A stretch of DNA of 12,481 bases from DASPXY01 sp038227745 (GTDB lineage: Bacteria > Planctomycetota > Planctomycetia > Gemmatales > Gemmataceae), in the NCBI GenBank assembly GCA_038227745.1, contig JBBRPS010000247.1, forward strand, positions 1 through 12,481, in the 5' to 3' direction. The translations under genes and the position numbers were made by a program. Below are positions 1 to 7,515 of the stretch, one piece after another. The notes beneath the pieces are model-generated. The model was not told where the DNA came from and did not search any database. It worked only from the letters and a program-made list of their open reading frames with translations. Position 1 is the stretch's first letter, and each line of letters begins with the position of its first letter.

Positions 1-1422
1 AACCTGAGCGACCTGGGCGCGACGCCGGCCGAGGCGCTGACCGGCCTGCTCGCCGGGGTCGAGGAGCAGTCGCAGCAGTCGGTCGCCCAGGAGGACCCCA
101 TCAACTGGGCGCGCCAGGCGCTGACGCGAGTGCGCGAATGGGTCGGCAGTGGGTCGGACGCCAACCAGGAGGGCAACGACTGGCGGCGGAGCAAGCTAAA
201 CCGTGCCCTGACGAACGCGGCCCAGAAGGTGGCGGAGGAGTGGGACCGCGAGATGACGCGGGAGGTGCTCGCCCTGATGGAGCACCCCGGCGCCCGCCTG
301 GCCGCCGCCGAGGCCGCCCTGAATGGCCTGATGGAGTTCTGCGTGGCGGCCGGCAAGGAGCAGCGGCAGCGGCTGGCCCAGCTGGCGCCGCGGACCGCGC
401 AGCTGTGGCAGCAGCTCGAGACGAGCCTGCGCGACTGCGCCACCGGGGGCGGCGGCTTCCGCCTGTTCGGCGGGCGGTCCACGCGCCGCCTGCTGCGGGC
501 CTTCATCGACTGCCTCGCGCAGTACGCCCGCCAGCGCTTCACCGAGGAGGCCATCTGCGCCTGCCGGCACTTCTTCGCCCAGTGGCAGGCGCGGCTGACC
601 GACCGGCTCCGCGACGTGGGTTTCTGCCGGCAGCGGCTGCGGCACTTGCAGGAGAACCTCGATAACGTCTCGGTGGATTCCGACGAGGAGATGGCGGGCA
701 CTGTGGTGGGTTCCGACTCGACCATGAGCCGCTCGCCGGCGCCCTCGACGGAGGCCTACTGGGAGGCGATCCGCCAGTCGCCGACGGCGCGGGTCGTGCT
801 GCCGGACCAGGAGGAGGACCTGGAGCGGGCGGCGTGCCGGTTCCTGCAGCGGCTGGAGTCGGAACAGTGGACGGACCTGGACCGCGAGCTGCACGAGCGC
901 GTCCTGATGCCGCGCGGCGGCCTGCACGGCGCCTGCATCAACAGCGGCGACATGACGCGCACGCTGACGGTGCCGCTGCTCGACGAGGCGATCACGCTGC
1001 TGGGCCGGCACCTGCCGATCATGGACGTGGCGCAGATCCTCGGCGCCGAGCTGGGTGTCAGCCCGGAGGCGGCGGTGGGGCCGCATTTCGAGAAGAGCAC
1101 GAAGGAGTACCTGGAGCGCTCGGTGCCGCTGTTCGCCCGCCCGCAGGGCGCCGGACAGTCGCAGTTCTTGCTGATCCCGGCGAGCGAGGTGGGCAAGACG
1201 CTCGGCGACGCTTTCGTCAAGGCGCTGCCGGAGTTGAAGGTGGTGCGCGTGCCCGGGCAGGCGGACCTGATGTTCTGCCGCGAGCAGGGACCGCTGACGG
1301 TGCAGGATCTGCAGCGACTGCTGCGGCCGTGCCGCGTCACCTACGAGGCCGTCGCGATGTCCCCGCAGAGTTCGCCGCACGCCCGCTTCGACATCACCGA
1401 CTGGGTGCCGCTCGATCCGTGA
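1..1422 (+). CDS. C-terminal part of a large protein, possibly the planctomycete tubulin-like family (5' end outside window)
   Basis: The reading frame is open from base 1 to the TGA at 1420-1422, giving 473 residues. The real start lies upstream; the GTG at 130 is only the first in-window start codon and has no reason to be used. The first ~200 visible residues are charged and helical, with long Arg/Glu/Gln/Leu-rich stretches. An acidic, Ser-rich linker follows (VSVDSDEEMAGT), then a second, more globular part that ends in SPHARFDITDWVPLDP. No catalytic motif, membrane segment or signal peptide is visible. The helical part (LMEHPGARLAAAEAALNGL) and the C-terminal end resemble, from memory, the C-terminal half of the large tubulin-like (Tubulin_2) proteins of planctomycetes. 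The GTPase-type N-terminus that would settle this is outside the window, so the assignment is tentative. The gene converges on ftsH with 23 bases between the stop codons. Confidence 0.8.
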   Translation, partial: NLSDLGATPAEALTGLLAGVEEQSQQSVAQEDPINWARQALTRVREWVGSGSDANQEGNDWRRSKLNRALTNAAQKVAEEWDREMTREVLALMEHPGARLAAAEAALNGLMEFCVAAGKEQRQRLAQLAPRTAQLWQQLETSLRDCATGGGGFRLFGGRSTRRLLRAFIDCLAQYARQRFTEEAICACRHFFAQWQARLTDRLRDVGFCRQRLRHLQENLDNVSVDSDEEMAGTVVGSDSTMSRSPAPSTEAYWEAIRQSPTARVVLPDQEEDLERAACRFLQRLESEQWTDLDRELHERVLMPRGGLHGACINSGDMTRTLTVPLLDEAITLLGRHLPIMDVAQILGAELGVSPEAAVGPHFEKSTKEYLERSVPLFARPQGAGQSQFLLIPASEVGKTLGDAFVKALPELKVVRVPGQADLMFCREQGPLTVQDLQRLLRPCRVTYEAVAMSPQSSPHARFDITDWVPLDP

Positions 1423-1445
1423 AAACGATTGCGACGAGCGGATGG

Positions 1446-3437
<1,992 letters not shown>

Positions 3438-3459
3438 GGATCGTCCTCACACGGCGATA

Positions 3460-3495
3460 CCCCGGGCCGCCCGGCGTCGAGCGCCGCGCCCGGGG
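3460..3495. repeat. GC-rich hairpin in the ftsH leader
   Basis: CCCCGGGC (3460-3467) pairs perfectly with GCCCGGGG (3488-3495). A slightly offset inner stem, CGGCG (3472-3476) with CGCCG (3482-3486), lies inside it. It sits 22 bases or more upstream of the ftsH ATG and just beyond its Shine-Dalgarno, so it would lie in the ftsH 5' leader if transcription starts near 3505. It could affect message stability or translation, but GC-rich DNA forms such stems often. It does not resemble a CIRCE element. Confidence 0.35.
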
Positions 3496-3499
3496 ACGG

Positions 3500-3520
3500 A
3501 AGATTCCATTAAGATAGCAA
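3500..3520. promoter_or_regulatory. AT-rich island in the ftsH / glutaredoxin divergent gap, possible promoter core
   Basis: This is the only AT-rich stretch in the 144-base divergent gap. Read toward ftsH it gives TGCTATCTT (3511-3519), an extended -10-like element with 4 of 6 matches in the hexamer. Read toward the glutaredoxin-like gene it gives TAAGAT (3510-3515), also 4 of 6. Neither has a convincing -35 at the usual spacing. Base composition and position are the main support. Confidence 0.25.
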
Positions 3521-3581
3521 ACCAGCGGAAGCCTGACTATGGCGATAACCCCGTGCCGGCGCGGGGGGGAGGGAGAGGAAC

Positions 3582-3884
3582 GTGGCCCTGTCGTGGCTCT
3601 GGTCGTGGTGGCGCCGGTCGGTGCGGCTGGGGCGGCTGCGGGTGGTGATGTATACGCGCCGCGGGTGTCACCTGTGCGAGGAGGCGTGGGCCTTGCTGGG
3701 GCGGCAGCGGCGGCGGTACGGCTTCGCGCTGGAGGCGGTGGACGTGGACACCGACCCGGAACTGGTGGCGCTGCACGGCAACTGGGTGCCGGTCGTGACG
3801 GTGGACGGCAAGGTGAGGTTCCGCGGGGGCGTCAACGCGGCCCTGCTGGAGCGGTTGCTGCGGGCGGAGGCGCGAACCCCGTAA
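3582..3884 (+). CDS. glutaredoxin-like thiol-redox protein (DUF836-type)
   Basis: A 100-residue thioredoxin-fold protein of the small glutaredoxin-like family (PF05768/DUF836 type), presumably a cytoplasmic thiol-disulfide or glutathione-linked redox protein. After a Trp/Arg-rich start comes the first strand and active site, VVMYTRRGCHLCEEA, with the redox pair Cys29 and Cys32. The helix and second strand follow (EAVDVDTDPEL), then the cis-proline segment GNWVPVVTVDG with Pro70, and a final helix. The length fits the family. GTG at 3582 is chosen as the start because GGAG (3572-3575) lies 6 bases upstream; the next ATG (codon 23) would remove part of the first strand. The substrate cannot be told from sequence. 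The N-terminal WLWSWW is unusual but too short to be a membrane anchor. It stands alone, divergent from ftsH and followed by a large palindrome. Confidence 0.85.
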   Translation: MALSWLWSWWRRSVRLGRLRVVMYTRRGCHLCEEAWALLGRQRRRYGFALEAVDVDTDPELVALHGNWVPVVTVDGKVRFRGGVNAALLERLLRAEARTP

Positions 3885-3905
3885 GGGAAAGGGCAGGATT
3901 TGTTA

Positions 3906-3963
3906 CCCCGTAGGACGGCTCTCCTGAGCCGTCCGGACGGCTCAGGAGAGCCGTCCTACGGGG
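3906..3963. repeat. 58-bp perfect nested palindrome
   Basis: The left arm (3906-3934) is the exact reverse complement of the right arm (3935-3963): 29 bp each, no loop, no mismatch. Each arm is also a hairpin by itself: GGACGGCTC-TCCT-GAGCCGTCC at 3913-3934, mirrored at 3935-3956. It looks like two copies of one small element (CCCCGTAGGACGGCTC...) placed head to head, as in REP/BIME-type repeats. It lies between the convergent ends of the glutaredoxin-like gene and tex, so it may act as a two-way transcription end, but there is no T-run on either side, as a standard intrinsic terminator would have. Confidence 0.9.
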
Positions 3964-3991
3964 CTACGATCCCCTGCCACTCGCCTGAGCG

Positions 3992-4009
3992 CACGGGCTG
4001 CAACCCGTG
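3992..4009 (-). terminator. hairpin downstream of tex, possible terminator
   Basis: CACGGG (3992-3997) pairs with CCCGTG (4004-4009) around a 6-base loop, starting 16 bases beyond the tex stop codon. No T-run follows on the minus strand, so termination is inferred from position only. It may instead be another dispersed intergenic repeat. Confidence 0.3.
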
Positions 4010-4024
4010 GGTTCGAGAACGGGA

Positions 4025-7000
4025 TCACGACGGCGGCGGGGCCTCGGCCGTGTCCGTCTTCTCCGCGGGCGCCTCCTGAGGGGGCGCGGCCGCCTCGGCC
4101 GGAGGCGTCTCCGCGACCGGAGCCGGAGGTCGGGGCGGCGTCTGCTTCGCCGCCAGCAGAGCGCTCAACTCCGCAAAGGTGCGCAGCGGGGCCTTGCCCG
4201 CAAGGGCCTCCTGGGAGAGCTTCGGCTTGGGCGGCTCGCGGCGGGGCTTGCGGGGCGGCGGCGGGGTGGGCCTGGGGGACGGCGTCGGCCTGGCGGTCCC
4301 CTCGGCGGTCGCGGTCGTCCCCGAAGCGTCCCCGCCGGCGGGTTGGCGGGCGCCGGGCCGGTGGGGTGCGGGGCCGCGCCCCGGGCCGCGACCTTGCTGG
4401 GCGCCGCCGGCACCTTGCCCCTGGGGGCGCTGCGGCCGGCGCGCGCCGCGCGGCGGACCGCCCTGGCCCTGCTGGGCGGGCGCGGCGGCGGGCCTGCGCT
4501 CCGGCGCCCGCCGCTCGGTCCCCGGCTTGATCATCGACAGCGACACGCGGTGCCGTTCCTTGTCCACGGTCAGCACCCAGACGGTGACCACGTCGCCGAC
4601 CGCCACCACGTCGTACGGGCTCTTGATGTAGCGGTTGGCCATCTGGCTGATGTGGACGAGGCCGCTGTCCTTCAGGCCGATGTCCACGAACGCGCCGAAA
4701 TCGACCACGTTCAGGACGGTGCCCTTCAACTCCATTCCGGGGACCAGATCCTCGAGTTTGAGGATGCCCTTGCGGAAGATCGGCGGTGGCAGGTCTTCGC
4801 GCGGGTCGCGGCCGGGGCGAGCCAGGGAGTCGAGGATGTCGCGGACCGTCGGGGCGCCGACGTCGAGCTTGGTGGACAGTTCTTCGGGCGACAGGCCCTT
4901 GAGCTTGCCGCGGAACTCCTCGGCGCGGCCGCGGTCCTCGACCACGTCGGGGCGGTAGCCCATCTCGCCGAGGATGCGCTGCGTGACCTCGTAACTCTCG
5001 GGGTGGATCCAGGTGCGGTCGAGCGGGTTGTCGCCGGCCTGGATCTTGAGGAAGCCGGCCGCCTGGGTGAAGCGGGCGGGGCCGATGTTCGGCACCTGCA
5101 TGAGCTGTTCGCGCGTCTTGAACGGGCCGTTCTGCTTGCGGTACTCGACGAGGTCGCGGGCGACCATCTGGTTCAGCCCGGAGACGTGGCGCAGCAGCGG
5201 GACGCTCGCAGTGTTCAGATCGACGCCGACCTGGTTGACGCACGACTCGATGACGCCCTCGAGGGACTCCTTGAGATACCTTGGGTTGACGTCGTGCTGG
5301 TAGAGGCCGACGCCGATGCTCTGCGGATCGACCTTGACCAGTTCGCTCAGCGGGTCCTGGAGGCGGCGGCCGAGGGAGATGGTGCCGCGCAGGGTGGCGT
5401 CGTAGTTGGGGAACTCCTCGCGGCCGACGGCGCTGGCGGAGTAAACGCTGGCGCCGGCCTCGTTGACGATGACGTAGGCCAGGTCGGGGAGCTTGTCGGC
5501 GATCAGCTCAGAGACGAACTCCTCCGTTTCGCGGCAGGCGGTGCCGTTGCCGATGGCGATGACGTTCAGGCCGTGGCGCTTGATGAGGTCGTACAGCTTC
5601 GTCTTGGCCTCTTCGCGCTTGTTCCGCGGCGGCGCGGGCGCGGGGGCTGGAGGAGGCGGGGCGGCCTCGGGCGCTGCCGGGGCGGCGGCTTCGGGGGCCG
5701 GCGGCGCGGCGGCGGCTTCGGGGGCGGCGGGCGCCGACTCGGGGGGCAGGGGTGCTGCCTCGGGAGCGGGCGTCGCCTCGGGGGGCGTAGCGACAACAGC
5801 CGGCGCCGGCGTCACGGCCGTTTCCGGGGTGCCGGCAGGGGCGGGTGCCGGGGCGGGCGGCTCCGAGGTTGGCGCGGCCGCAGCCGGGGGTGCTGCCGCG
5901 GGGGTCGGGGCCTGAGTCGGGGCGTGACCGCCCTTCTCCTTCTTGCCGTGGCTGCCGTGCGGGAAGACGACCGCGTCTTCGAGGAGGTTGCCCGTCTCGT
6001 CGAGGGCGGCGATCTTGCAGCCGGTGCGGAAGCCGGGATCGACGGCGAGCACGCGGCGGCCGTTGAGCGGCGGCTGCAGCAGCAAGCTGCGGAGATTGCG
6101 GGCGAAAATGCCGACGGCGTGCGCCTCGGCCTCCTCGCGCAGCTCGCGCCGGATCTCATTCTCGAGGCTCGGCAGCAGCAGGCGGTTCAGCGCGTCCTCG
6201 ACGACCGTCTTGAGGAAGGTGGCGTGAGGCGAGCGGTACGCCGAGTCGGGCGACAGCGGCTCGCCCTCGACCTGCGCGACCGGCGGCAGCGGGGCCGGCG
6301 CGGGCGGTGGCGGCGCGACTTCGACCGGCGGCGCGACTTCGGCCGGCGGCGCGGCCTGCGCCTGTTCTCCCTCGGGGGGCGGGGCCTGCGCCTGTTCTCC
6401 CTCGGGGGGCGGGGCCTGCTGGCCCTCGGCGGCCGGGGCCGGCGGCGGCGCGGCGGGGGCGGGCGGCTGCGCCGGCAGCCGCTGGAGGTACTCGGCCAGG
6501 GCATGGAGGGCGGCGGCGCGCACGGTATCGACGCTCCACTCCATGCTGACCTTGAGCGCGTTCTCCTTCTCGCCGCGGTTCAGCGCCAGGATGCGGTGCG
6601 GCGGAATCTGCCTTGCCGGCTCCGTGAACTGGAAATAGTCCTTGTACTCCAGCCCCTGCCCTTCGGCGAGCTTCTCGCTCCTGGCCGAGCTGAGCTTGCC
6701 GGTTTCCCACAGGACGCCGCGGACCGTGGCGCGGACGTCGGCCGTCTCCGCCACCATCTCCGCGAGGACGTGCTGCACGCCGGTGCGGACCTCGTCCGCC
6801 GTGTTCAGCTCCTTCTCCGGATTGACGAGGGTGGGGAGCATTTCGTCGAGGTGGGTGACCGCGGGGTCGCGATACCAGACGGCCAGCGCCAGCGGCTCCA
6901 GGCCGCGCTCGCGGGCGATGGTGGCCAGCGTCCGCTTCTTGGGCTTGTAGGGGAGGTAGAGGTCTTCGAGGCGCTTGGAGGTGTCGGCGGCGAGGATGGC

Positions 7001-7306
7001 GCTGCGCAGGTCGTCGGTCAGCTTGCCCTGGCCCTCGATGCTGCGGAGGACGGTCTGTTTCCGCTCGGCGAGCTGGCGGGCGAGGGTGACCCGCGTCTGG
7101 ATCTGGCGGATCACCTCCTCGTTGAGCCCCCCCGTCCGCTCCTTGCGGTAGCGGGTGATGAACGGGACGGTGTTGGCCTCGTCGAGCAACTGGACGACGG
7201 CCTCCACCTGGACTTTACGGATCTGAAGGTCCTGGGCGATCCGTGAGAAGTCCACCGCCCGTATTTCGTGGTGTTCAACGCCTTTGGGCATCACTGATGG
7301 CTGCAT
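4025..7306 (-). CDS. tex: Tex-family S1 RNA-binding protein, enlarged by three disordered segments
   Basis: Tex is a cytoplasmic nucleic-acid-binding protein linked to transcription and RNA metabolism. Family signatures in order: N-terminal Tex core with TVPFITRYRKERTGGLNEE; YqgF/RNase-H-like domain starting at VLAVDPGFRTGCK (Asp423) and resuming at AIGNGTACRETEEF (about 580-597); helix-hairpin-helix region (about 698-755, LNTASVPLLRHVSGL...VPNIGPARF); S1 domain (about 855-925, GTVLNVVDFGAFVDIGLKD). The usual length is about 770 residues and this one has 1093. The excess lies in a Pro/Ala-rich insert at about 279-345, a second of about 105 residues inside the YqgF domain (about 455-559), and a C-terminal tail after S1 (about 925-1093) that is Arg/Gly/Gln-rich, then Pro-rich, and ends acidic. 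The ATG at 7306 lacks a strong Shine-Dalgarno, but the N-terminal match starts soon after it; Met6 is an alternative. It appears to be a single-gene unit with its own promoter. Confidence 0.95.
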   Translation of the reverse strand: MQPSVMPKGVEHHEIRAVDFSRIAQDLQIRKVQVEAVVQLLDEANTVPFITRYRKERTGGLNEEVIRQIQTRVTLARQLAERKQTVLRSIEGQGKLTDDLRSAILAADTSKRLEDLYLPYKPKKRTLATIARERGLEPLALAVWYRDPAVTHLDEMLPTLVNPEKELNTADEVRTGVQHVLAEMVAETADVRATVRGVLWETGKLSSARSEKLAEGQGLEYKDYFQFTEPARQIPPHRILALNRGEKENALKVSMEWSVDTVRAAALHALAEYLQRLPAQPPAPAAPPPAPAAEGQQAPPPEGEQAQAPPPEGEQAQAAPPAEVAPPVEVAPPPPAPAPLPPVAQVEGEPLSPDSAYRSPHATFLKTVVEDALNRLLLPSLENEIRRELREEAEAHAVGIFARNLRSLLLQPPLNGRRVLAVDPGFRTGCKIAALDETGNLLEDAVVFPHGSHGKKEKGGHAPTQAPTPAAAPPAAAAPTSEPPAPAPAPAGTPETAVTPAPAVVATPPEATPAPEAAPLPPESAPAAPEAAAAPPAPEAAAPAAPEAAPPPPAPAPAPPRNKREEAKTKLYDLIKRHGLNVIAIGNGTACRETEEFVSELIADKLPDLAYVIVNEAGASVYSASAVGREEFPNYDATLRGTISLGRRLQDPLSELVKVDPQSIGVGLYQHDVNPRYLKESLEGVIESCVNQVGVDLNTASVPLLRHVSGLNQMVARDLVEYRKQNGPFKTREQLMQVPNIGPARFTQAAGFLKIQAGDNPLDRTWIHPESYEVTQRILGEMGYRPDVVEDRGRAEEFRGKLKGLSPEELSTKLDVGAPTVRDILDSLARPGRDPREDLPPPIFRKGILKLEDLVPGMELKGTVLNVVDFGAFVDIGLKDSGLVHISQMANRYIKSPYDVVAVGDVVTVWVLTVDKERHRVSLSMIKPGTERRAPERRPAAAPAQQGQGGPPRGARRPQRPQGQGAGGAQQGRGPGRGPAPHRPGARQPAGGDASGTTATAEGTARPTPSPRPTPPPPRKPRREPPKPKLSQEALAGKAPLRTFAELSALLAAKQTPPRPPAPVAETPPAEAAAPPQEAPAEKTDTAEAPPPS
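6353..6419. repeat. 30-bp tandem repeat inside tex
   Basis: A 30-base unit occurs about 2.2 times with no mismatch between 6353 and 6419. It encodes the ten-residue repeat APPPEGEQAQ in the first disordered insert of Tex. An adjacent 18-base near-repeat (about 6315-6350) encodes AEVAPP/VEVAPP units. The insert has evidently grown by in-frame slippage or unequal recombination, and copy number may vary between strains. Confidence 0.85.
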
Positions 7307-7318
7307 TGTCTTTCACTC

Positions 7319-7333
7319 GACGCCTGAGGCGTC
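7319..7333. promoter_or_regulatory. 15-base inverted repeat in the tex leader
   Basis: GACGCCTGAGGCGTC has perfect 7-base arms around one central base. It lies in the tex 5' leader, 12 bases upstream of the ATG and downstream of the predicted transcription start near 7360. It could be an operator for a dimeric regulator or hold the ribosome site in structure. A second small inverted repeat, GTCCG-GT-CGGAC (7354-7365), lies across the expected start site. Confidence 0.35.
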
Positions 7334-7366
7334 CTCGACCAGGGGGAAGTAGGGTCCGGTCGGACT

Positions 7367-7395
7367 ACTGTAGCGCCGCCGGGCGCACGTGTCAA
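7367..7395 (-). promoter_or_regulatory. sigma70-type promoter of tex
   Basis: On the minus strand, a perfect -35 TTGACA (7390-7395), a 17-base spacer and -10 TACAGT (7367-7372, 4 of 6 matches) lead to a start near 7360. That leaves a leader of about 54 bases before the tex ATG. It is the best promoter match in the window. Confidence 0.6.
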
Positions 7396-7433
7396 GTCGG
7401 CTCTGCACTTTGAGACGCCCCGAGGGCGGCGAT

Positions 7434-7495
7434 GCTCCGGGAGCGGCTTGCGGCCGAGCCCCCAACCGGGCCAGGCCGCAAGCCGCTCCCGGAGC
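7434..7495 (-). terminator. 22-bp-arm inverted repeat beyond the oxidase gene, terminator-like
   Basis: The arms 7434-7455 and 7474-7495 are exact reverse complements and enclose an 18-base loop. The structure starts 21 bases beyond the stop codon of the secreted oxidase and lies upstream of the tex promoter, so it could stop oxidase transcripts before they enter tex. There is no T-run, so it could instead be a dispersed repeat. Each arm carries a small inner inverted repeat (GCTCCGGGAGC). Confidence 0.55.
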
Positions 7496-7515
7496 CTTCC
7501 CCACGCCGATCCCGG

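Noticed and set aside
3460..3495. The ftsH leader hairpin as a CIRCE or similar heat-shock operator.
   Set aside because: The arms share nothing with the CIRCE sequence and consist of G/C runs only.
3906..3963. The 58-bp palindrome as a standard rho-independent terminator.
   Set aside because: No T-run follows on either strand and the nested symmetry is far more than a terminator needs; it is listed as a repeat, with termination only a possibility.
4007..7246. A 1079-codon open frame on the plus strand opposite tex.
   Set aside because: It is antisense to a clear Tex protein; its Gly/Arg-rich low-complexity runs are the complement of the Pro/Ala inserts.
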